A stretch of 63,796 bases of DNA from an uncultured Erysipelotrichaceae bacterium (lineage in GTDB: Bacteria > Bacillota_I > Bacilli_A > RF39 > UBA660): contig CACZFH010000006.1 in NCBI GenBank assembly GCA_902780395.1, positions 1-63,796 on the forward strand, given 5' to 3'. Made by a program: the position numbers and the translations under genes. Of this stretch, positions 53,858 through 63,669 are shown in pieces; position 1 is the first letter of the stretch, and every line of letters begins with the position of its first letter. Below the pieces are notes generated by a model. The model did no database searches and had not been told where the DNA came from. It saw only the letters and a list, made by a program, of their open reading frames with translations.

Positions 53858-55219
53858 ATGAACGATACAATATGTGCAATTGCTACATCACAAGGAATAG
53901 GTGCAATTGCAATAGTAAGAATTAGTGGAGAAGAAGCTATTTCCATAGTAAATAGTATTTTTAAAGGAAAAGATTTATCAAAAGTAGATTCACACACCAT
54001 TAATTATGGTCATATTGTTAATCAAGAAGAAATAATTGATGAAGTATTAGTATCAGTAATGAAATCTCCTCGAACCTTTACTACTGAAGATGTGGTAGAA
54101 ATTAATACCCATGGAGGAATAGCTCCAACAAATAAAGTATTAGAGTTATTACTTGAAAAAGGATGTCGTTTAGCAGAGCCAGGAGAATTCACCAAAAGAG
54201 CATTTTTAAATGGTAGAATAGATCTATTAGAAGCAGAAGCTGTAATGGATATGATAGATGCTAAGACGGAAAATCAAAGAAAAATGGCTGCTAATCAAAT
54301 AGATGGAAAAACATCATCTTTGATTAATGAATTAAGAAATGATATGGTTCAAATAATTTCAAATATTAATGTGAATATAGATTATCCTGAATATGATGAT
54401 GTAGATATCATAACTAATGATTTACTAATACCAAAAGTTATGAAATTAAAAGAAAAAATAAAGAAAATATTAAAAGAATCAGAAAATGGTAAAATAATCA
54501 AAGAGGGAATTAAGACATCCATTATAGGTAGACCTAATGTCGGAAAGAGTTCATTATTAAATGCATTACTACAAGAAGATAAAGCAATTGTTACCAATAT
54601 AGCCGGAACTACAAGAGATATTGTAGAGGGGCAAATTCAAATCAATGGTATTGTATTAAATATGATTGATACAGCTGGAATTAGAGAGACAGAAGACATA
54701 ATAGAAGCTATTGGAGTAGAGAAAAGTCTAAAAATTATGGAAGAATCAGATTTAGTTTTATTTATGTTAAATAATAATGAAGAATTAACTGATGATATGA
54801 AAGAACTATTAGATAAAGTAAAAAATAAAAAATATATCGTTTTAATAAACAAAATAGACTTAGAAAATAGATTAAATAAAGAAGAAATAAGAATAGATAA
54901 AAACAAAATAGTTGAACTAAGTATCACTGAGAATAAAGGAATAGATGAATTAAAAGAAAAAATAATAGAATTATTTAATATAGAAGAAATAGAAACAAAA
55001 GATCCAACATATTTAAGTAATACAAGAAGTATTAGTATCTTGAAAAGATGTTTAAAAAGAATAGAAGAGATAGAAGAATCATTAACAAACAATGTTCCTA
55101 TCGATATGATTGAATTAGATATAAAAAATATTTGGGAAGAACTAGGTACCATAAATGGTTCAACATATGAAGAAGAATTATTAGACGAGATGTTTAAAAG
55201 ATTTTGCTTAGGTAAATAA
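53858..55219 (+). CDS. mnmE: tRNA uridine-5-carboxymethylaminomethyl GTPase MnmE
   Basis: 453 aa. N-terminal folate-binding domain (TICAIATSQGIGAIAIVRISG), G domain with GRPNVGKSSLLNALL, TTRDIVEG and DTAGIRETED, and the C-terminal FCLGK with the catalytic Cys. With MnmG it modifies U34 of several tRNAs. AGAGGAGGGAAAAT precedes ATG. Confidence 0.98.
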   Translation: MNDTICAIATSQGIGAIAIVRISGEEAISIVNSIFKGKDLSKVDSHTINYGHIVNQEEIIDEVLVSVMKSPRTFTTEDVVEINTHGGIAPTNKVLELLLEKGCRLAEPGEFTKRAFLNGRIDLLEAEAVMDMIDAKTENQRKMAANQIDGKTSSLINELRNDMVQIISNINVNIDYPEYDDVDIITNDLLIPKVMKLKEKIKKILKESENGKIIKEGIKTSIIGRPNVGKSSLLNALLQEDKAIVTNIAGTTRDIVEGQIQINGIVLNMIDTAGIRETEDIIEAIGVEKSLKIMEESDLVLFMLNNNEELTDDMKELLDKVKNKKYIVLINKIDLENRLNKEEIRIDKNKIVELSITENKGIDELKEKIIELFNIEEIETKDPTYLSNTRSISILKRCLKRIEEIEESLTNNVPIDMIELDIKNIWEELGTINGSTYEEELLDEMFKRFCLGK

Positions 55220-55232
55220 AGAAGGTGAGAAA

Positions 55233-57110
55233 ATGTATGAAATAATTGTAGTAGGAGGAGGACATGCCGGTTGTGAAGCCGCATATGCTTCAGCCAAAAA
55301 AGGGCATAAAACACTACTAATAACAGGCAATCTAAAAAATATAGCTGATATGCCATGTAATCCCCATATAGGAGGAAGTGCTAAAGGAATAGTTGTTCGT
55401 GAAATAGATGCTCTTGGTGGAATCATGGGAAAAATTGCTGATAAAACTCATCTTCAAATCAAAATGTTAAATAGTGCTAAAGGACCAGCAGTCCAATCAT
55501 TAAGAGCTCAAGGAGATAAAATAGCCTATCCTAAAGAAATGTTAAATACTTTAAATACTTTAGAGCATCTTGAAATAAAAGAAGGAATGGTAGAAGACCT
55601 TATTGTTGATAATAAAACAGTAAAAGGTATTATTCTAGAAGATGGCGAAAAAATAGAGTCAAAAATAGTAATTTTAACAACAGGTACTTATCTAAAAGCC
55701 GATATTTTAGTTGGTAATACTAGGACAAGACAAGGACCACATGGAGAAAAACCATCTCAACACTTAAGTGATAAATTAAGAGAATATGGTTTTATTATCA
55801 AAAGATTAAAAACAGGTACTCCCCAAAGAATTGATAAAAATTCAATTGACTTTTCCAAAACAAAAGTAGAACCTGGTGACGACAAATATTTAACATTTAG
55901 TTTTGATTTAGAACCTCAATACAAAATAGAAGATCAAATTCCTTGCCACCTAACTTATACAACAGAAGAAACTCATAGAATAATAAGAGAAAATCTAAAT
56001 AAGTCATCTATGTATGGAGCATTAGATGATATTGAGGGAATTGGGCCAAGATATTGTCCATCTATAGAAGATAAAGTAGTTAGATTTAAAGATAAAGAAC
56101 GACATCAATTATTTATAGAACCAGAAAGTAGATATTATGATGACATGTATCTACAAGGATTTTCAACATCAATGCCAAAAGAAGTTCAAGAATTAATGGT
56201 GCATAGCTTACCTGGTTTTGAACACGCCAAAATATTAAAATATGGTTATGCAATAGAATATGATGCCATTTATCCAACCCAATTAAAGGCTTCTTTAGAG
56301 ACAAAAGTATTAGAAAATCTATTTACAGCAGGTCAAATAAATGGGACAAGTGGTTATGAAGAAGCTGCCTGTCAAGGATTAATGGCTGGAATCAATGCAT
56401 CACTAAAATTAGAACAAAAAGAGCCATTAGTATTAAAAAGAAATGAAGCATATATAGGAGTCCTAATTGATGATTTAATAACAAAAGGAATTAGAGATCC
56501 ATATAGATTATTAACAAGTAGAGCAGAATATCGCTTATTATTAAGAAGTGACAATGCCGATCAGAGACTAAGAAAATATGGCTATGAAGTAGGCCTAATT
56601 AATGATGAACAAATAACAAAACTTAAGATAAAAGAACAAAAAATTCAAGAATGCCTAGAATGGGCAAAAAATCAAAAATTAAAAATAACCAAAGAAGTCA
56701 GAGAAAGATTTGAAGAACAAAACTATTCTGTTCCTAATGCTACATTATCCTTTGAACAATTACTTGGAAGGCCGGAAATAAAATTCGCTTTTCTAGAACA
56801 ATTTCAACATATTCCTTATGAAGAAGCTATCAAAGAGCAAGTAGAAATATATTTAAAATATAAAGGATATATTGAAAAGTCATATAAGGAAGCTGAAAAA
56901 ATGTTAAAACTAGAAAAAAAACAAATTCCACAAGATATTGATTACGATAAAATTAAGAATATTGCTAGTGAAGCTAGACAAAAATTAAAAGAAGTAAGAC
57001 CGACTACAATTGCCCAAGCAATTAGAATCAGCGGAGTAAACCCTTCTGACATTTCAATTCTTTCTGTATATTTGAAAAAAGAATATGGAAATAATCAAAA
57101 AAATAAATAG
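55233..57110 (+). CDS. mnmG: tRNA uridine-5-carboxymethylaminomethyl synthesis enzyme MnmG
   Basis: 625 aa. FAD site IIVVGGGHAGCEAAYASAKKGH; CNPHIGGSAKGIVVREIDALGG; second dinucleotide region ILTTGTYLKADI; C-terminal GSGYEEAACQGL-type motif (NGTSGYEEAACQG). Partner of MnmE, 13 bases downstream of it. Confidence 0.98.
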   Translation: MYEIIVVGGGHAGCEAAYASAKKGHKTLLITGNLKNIADMPCNPHIGGSAKGIVVREIDALGGIMGKIADKTHLQIKMLNSAKGPAVQSLRAQGDKIAYPKEMLNTLNTLEHLEIKEGMVEDLIVDNKTVKGIILEDGEKIESKIVILTTGTYLKADILVGNTRTRQGPHGEKPSQHLSDKLREYGFIIKRLKTGTPQRIDKNSIDFSKTKVEPGDDKYLTFSFDLEPQYKIEDQIPCHLTYTTEETHRIIRENLNKSSMYGALDDIEGIGPRYCPSIEDKVVRFKDKERHQLFIEPESRYYDDMYLQGFSTSMPKEVQELMVHSLPGFEHAKILKYGYAIEYDAIYPTQLKASLETKVLENLFTAGQINGTSGYEEAACQGLMAGINASLKLEQKEPLVLKRNEAYIGVLIDDLITKGIRDPYRLLTSRAEYRLLLRSDNADQRLRKYGYEVGLINDEQITKLKIKEQKIQECLEWAKNQKLKITKEVRERFEEQNYSVPNATLSFEQLLGRPEIKFAFLEQFQHIPYEEAIKEQVEIYLKYKGYIEKSYKEAEKMLKLEKKQIPQDIDYDKIKNIASEARQKLKEVRPTTIAQAIRISGVNPSDISILSVYLKKEYGNNQKNK

Positions 57111-57151
57111 TAAAAAAATCTAGATTATTATAGAAAAAGAGTGTGAAATAG

Positions 57152-57787
57152 ATGAATAAAGAACAATTTATAAAATCATTACAAGAATTAAACATAGAAA
57201 TTACAGAAGAACAAATAAATAAATTAGAAAAATTCTATCAATTAATGGTTGAATGGAATCAAAAGATTAATTTAACAAGAATAGTAGAAAAAGAAGATGT
57301 CTATTTAAAACATTTCTATGATAGTTTAACAATAGCCAAAGCCATTGATTTAACAAAAGAAAAAACACTTTGTGACGTTGGTACAGGAGCCGGATTTCCT
57401 GGAATAGTATTGAAAATAATATATCCAAATTTAAAAATAACATTGATAGATTCACTGCAAAAAAGAGTAAATTATTTAAATATTATAATAAAAGAATTAG
57501 AATTAAAAGATATAGAAGCTATTCATTTTAGAGGAGAAGATTATAAAGGAAAATTTGATGTAGTAACATCAAGAGCCGTAGCAAATATAGAAAAATTAGT
57601 GAATTATACAATGCATTTGCTTTCGAAAAATGGCATATTTATAGCTATGAAAGGAAATGTCGAAGAAGAATTAAATGACCAAGTTATAGAAAAATTATCC
57701 AAAAGATATAAAATAGAAAATATAATAAAATTTAAACTACCATTAGAGAATAGTGATCGAAGCTTAGTAATTATGAAAAATAGATGA
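57152..57787 (+). CDS. rsmG: 16S rRNA (guanine527-N7)-methyltransferase
   Basis: 211 aa. SAM motif TLCDVGTGAGFPGIVLKI, KRVNYLNIIIKELEL, FDVVTSRAVANIEKLV. Third gene of the mnmE operon, as in B. subtilis (gidB). A terminator follows. Confidence 0.97.
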   Translation: MNKEQFIKSLQELNIEITEEQINKLEKFYQLMVEWNQKINLTRIVEKEDVYLKHFYDSLTIAKAIDLTKEKTLCDVGTGAGFPGIVLKIIYPNLKITLIDSLQKRVNYLNIIIKELELKDIEAIHFRGEDYKGKFDVVTSRAVANIEKLVNYTMHLLSKNGIFIAMKGNVEEELNDQVIEKLSKRYKIENIIKFKLPLENSDRSLVIMKNR

Positions 57788-57813
57788 AACATGCAAGAAA
57801 GCATGTTTTTCTA
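57787..57813 (+). terminator. Terminator of mnmE-mnmG-rsmG
   Basis: Stem AAACATGC/GCATGTTT with loop AAGAAA and T5. Confidence 0.82.
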
Positions 57814-57824
57814 TAAAAAATAAG

Positions 57825-57853
57825 TTGAAAGAAAACAAAAAATACTATATAAT
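57825..57853 (+). promoter_or_regulatory. Promoter of noc
   Basis: TTGAAA (57825-57830), 17-base spacer, TATAAT (57848-57853). Confidence 0.75.
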
Positions 57854-57895
57854 GTTAACATAGGAAAACTAAAAAGAATAAAGTGAGGGGTTATT

Positions 57896-59236
57896 ATGTA
57901 TCCAGATGATAAAGATGAAGTAGTACAATTATACCTAGATGATATTATTCCAAATAGATTTCAACCACGTGAAGTATTTGATGAAAAAGCGCTAAAAGAA
58001 CTAGCTGTATCTATCAAAGAACATGGAGTTATACAACCAATCATTGTTAGAAATGTAAATGGAAAATATGAAATTATCGCAGGAGAAAGAAGATATAAAG
58101 CATCTGCCTTAGCAGGTTTAACGAAAATCCCAGCTATTATCAGAGATTTAGATGATAAAGAAAGTTCCAAAGTAGCATTATTAGAAAATTTGCAGAGAAA
58201 GAACTTAAATCCTATAGAAGAAGCTAGAACATATCAAAAAATATTAGAAATAGACGAAATGACACAAGAAGAATTAGCAAAAACAATGGGCAAAAGTCAA
58301 TCTGCTGTTGCTAATAAAATCCGTCTATTATCTTTACCTGAAGAGATTCAAGATGCCCTATTAAAAGAAGAAATATCAGAAAGACATGCAAGAACATTAT
58401 TGAATTTAACTGATATAGAAGAACAAAAAACTATGTTAAAGAAGGTAATTGATAATAAGATGAGTGTTAGAGCTCTAGAAGATGAAATCAAAGAAATGCA
58501 TCCAAAAGAACCAAAAACACAAGAAAATGACATAGCGTCAATAGATTTTGTTAATAGTAATCCATTAATGCCAACAGCTGAATTACCAAAAGACACATCT
58601 AACTTTGGAAAAGTAACATTGGCACCTCCAACTGAAGGAGAAGCAGGAAATGAAAATGAATTAAATAAGACTCATAAGTTCATTAATTTTGGAGAAATTG
58701 GCAAAGAAGATGATGATGAGGATGAAGGAGGTAATTCAATTGAGTTACCAACTGCAATAACACCAGTGGATGTTAATAAAATAAAAGAAGAAGCAACAGA
58801 TATTAAGCCTGAATCATCAGAAGAAGGAGATTTAGATAGTTTATTAAACATAGGTAACCCAATCTCACCCAAACCATCTAATCAATTTATAACTCCAGCT
58901 GAAAAAATCGTAAAAACTGATTCAGAAATAGAAGAAAAAGAAGCTAACTCTGATTATTTCAAAATACCAGAATTTGATTCTGAACCTGAGCCAGTATCAA
59001 CAATTGATTCTACGGATAACAACATGTTCTTAAAACCAACATCTACCCCAGAAGTAAATAAAGAAGAACCAATTGAAACAACTTCTAATTATACAATTGA
59101 ACAAGCAACAGATAAAATTAGAAAACTAGTAACAGATTTAAAAGAACATGGAATAATAATAAATACAGATGAGATGAATTTTGAAAAATCTTATCAAATA
59201 ATTATTAAGATAGATAAAACAGAAGCAGAAAAGTAG
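57896..59236 (+). CDS. noc: Nucleoid occlusion protein Noc (ParB-type CTPase) with long acidic linker
   Basis: 446 aa (B. subtilis Noc 283). ParB/CTPase core: GERRYKA (64-70) and ENLQRKNLNPIEEA (97-110). HTH: GKSQS (132-136), ANK (139-141) and SERHAR (161-166), the Gln/Lys/Arg residues linked to Noc-site rather than parS recognition. The C-terminal dimer domain (about 395-446) resembles Noc. The order rsmG-noc-parA-parB supports the name. Two oddities: translation starts at MYPDDKDEVV, so the amphipathic membrane-binding N-terminal helix of Bacillus Noc is absent; and about 190 acidic, disordered residues (205-394) separate the HTH from the dimer domain. GTGAGGGG precedes ATG. Confidence 0.93.
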   Translation: MYPDDKDEVVQLYLDDIIPNRFQPREVFDEKALKELAVSIKEHGVIQPIIVRNVNGKYEIIAGERRYKASALAGLTKIPAIIRDLDDKESSKVALLENLQRKNLNPIEEARTYQKILEIDEMTQEELAKTMGKSQSAVANKIRLLSLPEEIQDALLKEEISERHARTLLNLTDIEEQKTMLKKVIDNKMSVRALEDEIKEMHPKEPKTQENDIASIDFVNSNPLMPTAELPKDTSNFGKVTLAPPTEGEAGNENELNKTHKFINFGEIGKEDDDEDEGGNSIELPTAITPVDVNKIKEEATDIKPESSEEGDLDSLLNIGNPISPKPSNQFITPAEKIVKTDSEIEEKEANSDYFKIPEFDSEPEPVSTIDSTDNNMFLKPTSTPEVNKEEPIETTSNYTIEQATDKIRKLVTDLKEHGIIINTDEMNFEKSYQIIIKIDKTEAEK

Positions 59237-59253
59237 AGAAATCTACTTTTTTT
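59229..59253 (+). terminator. Terminator of noc
   Basis: Stem AAGTAGA/TCTACTT, loop GAAA, T7; overlaps the stop codon. Confidence 0.85.
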
Positions 59254-59322
59254 ATGAAAATCATTTAAAAAAAGAACATTCTTTGATACAATATAAAAGT
59301 AATATGGAAAATGGGTGATTAG

Positions 59323-60111
59323 ATGGGAAAGGCAATTTCATTAGTAAATCAAAAAGGTGGAGTAGGAAAAACAACAAGTAGTATTAATCTTTCAGCATCA
59401 TTAGCAGTATTAGGTAAAAAAGTATTACTAATTGATCTTGATCCACAAGGAAATACCACAACTGGAGTAGGTATTAACAAGGGAGAAATAGAAAGAAGTA
59501 TTTATGATGTTTTAATTGGAGAATGCAAAATAACAGAAGCAATTATTAAAACAAGATATAAAAATTTATATGTTATTCCAGCCACAATTAATTTAGCAGG
59601 ATTAGAGTATGAATTAATTGAAAAAAGTAATAGTGATGCTAACTTTAAAAAAGGAGAACAACTAAAAATAAGCTTAATGGATATAAAAGATAGTTTTGAT
59701 TTTATTATTCTAGATTGTCCACCATCCCTATCTCTAATAACAACCAATGCTCTAGCTGCATCAAATTCAGTAATAATCCCTGTTCAATGTGAGTTTTTTG
59801 CTCTAGAAGGAATTACCCAATTACTAAAAACAATTATGATGTCTCAAAAAACATTAAATCCTACATTAGATATTGAAGGAGTATTACTTACAATGTTGGA
59901 TTCTAGAACGAATCTAGGTTTTGAAGTAGTTGAAGATATTAGAAAATTCTTTAAAGAAAAAGTATATAACACGATTATTCCAAGATTGGTAAGATTGACA
60001 GAGGCTCCATCACACGGAGAACCAATCATAGCTTATGATCCAAAAAGTAGAGGTTCAGAAGCTTATCTAAATCTAGCAAAGGAAGTGATTGAAAGAAATG
60101 GAAAACAATAA
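59323..60111 (+). CDS. parA: Chromosome partitioning ATPase ParA/Soj
   Basis: 262 aa. Deviant Walker A KGGVGKTTSSINLSASLA, A' motif LLIDLDPQGNTTTG, Walker B FDFIILDCPPSLSLIT. It binds DNA nonspecifically as ATP dimers and interacts with ParB; in B. subtilis it also controls DnaA. A weak promoter (TTTAAA-17-TACAAT) lies in the 85-base gap after noc. ATG follows GGGTGATTAG. Confidence 0.97.
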   Translation: MGKAISLVNQKGGVGKTTSSINLSASLAVLGKKVLLIDLDPQGNTTTGVGINKGEIERSIYDVLIGECKITEAIIKTRYKNLYVIPATINLAGLEYELIEKSNSDANFKKGEQLKISLMDIKDSFDFIILDCPPSLSLITTNALAASNSVIIPVQCEFFALEGITQLLKTIMMSQKTLNPTLDIEGVLLTMLDSRTNLGFEVVEDIRKFFKEKVYNTIIPRLVRLTEAPSHGEPIIAYDPKSRGSEAYLNLAKEVIERNGKQ

Positions 60112-61009
60112 TACAACAGAATCAGGAATTCCAAAGAGAAGAGCTTTAGGAAGAGGGTTAGAAGAATTATTTAATAGTGAAGTATTGGATTACAATACAG
60201 TAGAAGAAAAAATAGTTAGTAATTCATCTAAAGATGAAATAACAATGGTAAAAATAAAAGACCTAAGAAGTAACCCATATCAGCCAAGAAAGAATTTTGA
60301 TCAACAAGCTTTAGAGGAACTAGCAAGCTCCATTAAAGAACATGGAGTATTCCAACCAATTATTGTAAAAAAATCAATTAAAGGCTATGAAATAATAGCC
60401 GGAGAAAGAAGAGTTAAAGCTTCAGAATTAGCAGGTTTAGAAGAAGTGCCAGCTATTATTAGAGATTTTAATGATACTCAAATGATGGAAATAGCATTGC
60501 TAGAAAATCTTCAAAGAGAAAACTTAAGTGCTATTGAAGAAGCAACAGCATATAAGAAATTACAAGAAACACTTTCTTTAACTCAAGAAGAATTAGCTAA
60601 AAGATTAGGAAAAAGTAGAAGTCATATAACAAATATGTTAGGATTATTAACTCTTCCAGAAGATATTCAAAATGAAGTAAACAATAAATTAATATCTATG
60701 GGACATGCTAGAGTTCTAAGCAAATTAGAAAATATAAATCAACAAGAAGAATTAGCTAAAAAAATAATAGAAGAAGGAATAAGTGTTAGAAAACTCGAAG
60801 AAATAAGTCAAGAAAATGATGTAGTAAAAACAAATCCTCAAAAATCTAAAATAAAGGTTCAAAATGAGTATAGTTATTTACAAGAAGAATTAAGTGAAAA
60901 ACTAGGCACAAAAGTAACTATAAAAAAGAATAAAATTGAAATAAGCTTTGTAAATGAAAATGATTTAAATCGCTTATTAGAATATATGAATATAGAGGTA
61001 GGAAAATAA
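60098..61009 (+). CDS. parB: Chromosome partitioning protein ParB/Spo0J
   Basis: About 303 aa. N-terminal ParA-stimulating segment (KRRALGRGLEELF), CTPase motifs GERRVKA and ENLQRENLSAIEEA, HTH with GKSRS and SMGHAR (Arg and Gly at the parS-specificity positions), C-terminal dimer domain. It overlaps parA by 14 bases; ATG (MENNNTTES) is chosen, though a TTG 9 bases upstream is also possible. The matching parS sites are the six in the array at 41.7-42.2 kb. Confidence 0.96.
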   Translation: MENNNTTESGIPKRRALGRGLEELFNSEVLDYNTVEEKIVSNSSKDEITMVKIKDLRSNPYQPRKNFDQQALEELASSIKEHGVFQPIIVKKSIKGYEIIAGERRVKASELAGLEEVPAIIRDFNDTQMMEIALLENLQRENLSAIEEATAYKKLQETLSLTQEELAKRLGKSRSHITNMLGLLTLPEDIQNEVNNKLISMGHARVLSKLENINQQEELAKKIIEEGISVRKLEEISQENDVVKTNPQKSKIKVQNEYSYLQEELSEKLGTKVTIKKNKIEISFVNENDLNRLLEYMNIEVGK

Positions 61010-61010
61010 T

Positions 61011-61826
61011 ATGAAAGTAGATATTTCAGGAACAACCATCGACTTAAAAATTATAATACTGCCAATTATATATATTGTAATAGGAGTGGTTATCTTTCGC
61101 ATTATAAAAAAAATAATTCAAAAAGCCATTAATAACAAAAGAAATTTAAAGATAACTCAAAAGCAAAGAGTACAAACTCTAAGTATATTAATTATTAACA
61201 TAATAAAATATCTAATTGTAATATTTGTATCATTAGCAATATTATCATTATATGGAATTAATGTGAAATCCATATTAGCTGGATTAGGAATAGGAACTGC
61301 TATTATAGGATTAGCTTTTCAAGATCTTGCTAAAGACTTAATTGCAGGTTTTTCTATTATTACCGAAGGTGAATATGAAATAGGAGATACCATTGAAATA
61401 GACGGTTTTATGGGAGAAGTAGTATTCATAGGACTAAGAACAACAAGAATAAGAAATATAAAAGGAGCAACCAAAATCGTAGCTAATCATTATATGGATA
61501 ACATTATTAATTATAGTTTGAATAATTCATTAGCTATAGTAGATGTTTCAATAGCCTATGAATGTGAATCAAAGAAAATAGAAGAAGCTTTCCAAAAACT
61601 ATTTGATAAATGTAATGGTAAATTAGAATTTGCCACCAAAGATTTAGAGTTATGGGGAGTAAATGAATTAGGAGATTCAGGAGTAATATATCGTATAGCA
61701 GTAGAAACAAAACCAATGAAACAATTTGTTACTGAAAGATTCCTAAGAAAAGAAATAAAAAAAGTTTTTGATGAAGCGGGAATCAAGATTCCGTATACTC
61801 AGATTGAGGTGCATAATGGAAAATAA
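61011..61826 (+). CDS. Small-conductance mechanosensitive channel, MscS family
   Basis: 271 aa. Three membrane segments; pore helix region SILAGLGIGTAIIGLAFQDLAKDLIAGFSII with Gly/Ala packing; GDTIEIDGFMGEVVFIGLRTTRIRN is the beta domain. Homologous gene position next to spo0J occurs in B. subtilis (yyaD-yyaC region has ykvI/yyaE-type neighbours; order only loosely alike). One base after parB. Confidence 0.93.
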   Translation: MKVDISGTTIDLKIIILPIIYIVIGVVIFRIIKKIIQKAINNKRNLKITQKQRVQTLSILIINIIKYLIVIFVSLAILSLYGINVKSILAGLGIGTAIIGLAFQDLAKDLIAGFSIITEGEYEIGDTIEIDGFMGEVVFIGLRTTRIRNIKGATKIVANHYMDNIINYSLNNSLAIVDVSIAYECESKKIEEAFQKLFDKCNGKLEFATKDLELWGVNELGDSGVIYRIAVETKPMKQFVTERFLRKEIKKVFDEAGIKIPYTQIEVHNGK

Positions 61827-62001
61827 AAATTACCAATTAGGATCAATCGTTATCATGAAGAAACAGCATCCCTGTGGTACTAATGAATGGGAAATAGTAA
61901 GATTAGGAGCAGATATAAAAATAAAATGCCTTAATTGTGGAAGAACAGTACTAATCCCAAGAATTGATTTTAATAAAAAAATAAAGAAAGTAAAAGAATA
62001 G
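61816..62001 (+). CDS. DUF951 family protein
   Basis: 61 aa from ATG (MENKNYQLGSIVIMKK) after GAGGTGCATA. KKQHPCGTNEWEIVRLGADIKIKCLNCGRTVLIPRIDF matches the DUF951 pattern with three Cys forming a likely zinc site. Overlaps the mscS-family gene by 11 bases. Similar proteins (YyzM) accompany parB genes in many Bacilli; function unknown. Confidence 0.92.
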   Translation: MENKNYQLGSIVIMKKQHPCGTNEWEIVRLGADIKIKCLNCGRTVLIPRIDFNKKIKKVKE

Positions 62002-62013
62002 AAAGGATTTAAT

Positions 62014-63609
62014 ATGAAAAACAGACCAAGATTAAAACTGAAAAAGTTTTATTTCCATCCAATTACTATTTTTTTATTACTTACACTATTAGTAATAGTT
62101 TTAAGTGGATTATTAAATTTGCTACAAGCACAAGCTACTTATAATACGGTAAATGTTAATACAAATGATTTAGAGCCTACTTTAATTGCCGTAGAAAATT
62201 TATTATCATATGATGGACTTAAATATATAATAAGTAATGCCGCTAAAAACTTTCTATCATTTGCTCCGTTAAGTATGCTACTAATGTCATTAATAGGAAT
62301 AACGATAGCTGAAGGAACAGGTTTTATAGAAACTCTCACCAGAAGGCATTTAAAAAAACTTTCTAAATCTGGATTAACATTTACTGTAATATTTATTGCT
62401 ACAATATCATCATTAATAAATGAAGTAGGGTATGCTATATTAATTCCTTTAGCAGCTCTAATCTATTTTATTAATAATAGGAATCCTATTTTAGGAATCA
62501 TCACAGCGTATTGCGGAGTAGCATTTAGTTATGGAGTATCAATTTTCGTAGGATCGATGGAAATATCATTGATTAATTATACTAAACAAGCAGCTTTATT
62601 AATAGATGAAAATACTCATATAGCTTTAACGTCTAATTTGATTTTTATTATAGTTGCTTCTATTATTACTTCAATTGTAGGAACACTTATTATTGAAAGA
62701 ATAATTGCTCCAAAGATTGGAAAATATAAAAAGGAAGATGAATTTTCCAAGACAGAGCAATACAGGATTGTTAATCTAGAAGAAGAAGAGCAAAAAGAAA
62801 TAGAAAAAGAAAAATATGAAAAAAGAGGTTTACAATTTGCTTTAGTAACTTCCATTATTTTATTATTAATATTTATCTATGCCTTAATACCAAATCTTCC
62901 AGGTTCGGGATTATTATTAGATATGAAAGAAAAAATATATGTAAAACAATTATTTGGAGAAAATTCTTATTTTCAAGATGGTTTTACTTTCTTAGTATCA
63001 TTAGTATTTATCTTAGCAGGAATTGCTTATGGTATAGGAAGTAAATCAATAAAAAATGATAAAGAGATAATAGAAAATGCTAGTAAAAATTTTCAAAATT
63101 TAGGAAGTGTATTTATCTTATTGTTTGTAATGAGTCAATTCATTGCCATTTTTAGAAAAAGTAATATTGGTATGGTAGTAACAGCCTGGCTAGCAAATCT
63201 TTTGGGACACTTGTCATTGAATGGATTACCATTAATAATTGTTTCAATCATTTTTATAGCAGTGGCAAACTTATTATTAACTTCACCATCGAGTAAATGG
63301 CTAATCTTTTCTCCAGTAGTAGTTCCAATGTGTATGCAGGCCAATATATCTCCTCAATTTGCTCAGATTATTCTTAGAGTAGGAGATTCAATGACTAAAG
63401 GATACACTCCATTATTAGCTTCTTTTGTAATATTTATAGGATATTTAAATGTTTACAATTTGCACAAGGATAAGCCATTCACAATTCATAAATCATTAGA
63501 AATAATCACACCATATTTCTTGATAATGTCTATTACTTGGATATTAATCATAGTAGGATGGTATATATTAGGATTACCAATAGGACCAGGAGTTTATCCA
63601 ACTTTATAA
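62014..63609 (+). CDS. abgT: AbgT-family transporter
   Basis: 531 aa, about 11-12 hydrophobic segments. SFAPLSMLLMSLIGITIAEGTGFIETLTRR, ISSLINEVGYAILIPLAALIYF, SPSSKWLIFSPVVVPMCMQANISPQFAQ (hairpin re-entrant loop, Ser-rich) and GDSMTKGYTPLLASF are typical of AbgT, which export p-aminobenzoate/sulfonamide or import p-aminobenzoyl-glutamate. Last gene of the parA-parB operon; substrate here is unknown. GAAAGGATTTAAT precedes ATG. Confidence 0.9.
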   Translation: MKNRPRLKLKKFYFHPITIFLLLTLLVIVLSGLLNLLQAQATYNTVNVNTNDLEPTLIAVENLLSYDGLKYIISNAAKNFLSFAPLSMLLMSLIGITIAEGTGFIETLTRRHLKKLSKSGLTFTVIFIATISSLINEVGYAILIPLAALIYFINNRNPILGIITAYCGVAFSYGVSIFVGSMEISLINYTKQAALLIDENTHIALTSNLIFIIVASIITSIVGTLIIERIIAPKIGKYKKEDEFSKTEQYRIVNLEEEEQKEIEKEKYEKRGLQFALVTSIILLLIFIYALIPNLPGSGLLLDMKEKIYVKQLFGENSYFQDGFTFLVSLVFILAGIAYGIGSKSIKNDKEIIENASKNFQNLGSVFILLFVMSQFIAIFRKSNIGMVVTAWLANLLGHLSLNGLPLIIVSIIFIAVANLLLTSPSSKWLIFSPVVVPMCMQANISPQFAQIILRVGDSMTKGYTPLLASFVIFIGYLNVYNLHKDKPFTIHKSLEIITPYFLIMSITWILIIVGWYILGLPIGPGVYPTL

Positions 63610-63637
63610 AAAGTATTTCAGATGAAATACTTTTTTT
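63607..63637 (+). terminator. Terminator of the parA-to-abgT operon
   Basis: 12-bp stem AAAAAGTATTTC/GAAATACTTTTT with loop AGAT, then a T-rich run. Confidence 0.88.
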
Positions 63638-63669
63638 ATTTATAAGGAAAGTGCGTTTAAAATAACCAC

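Noticed and set aside
57959-57980. CACGTGAAG in the noc coding sequence as a parS site
   Set aside because: Only the CACGTGAA core matches; the flanks needed for the 16-bp palindrome are absent.
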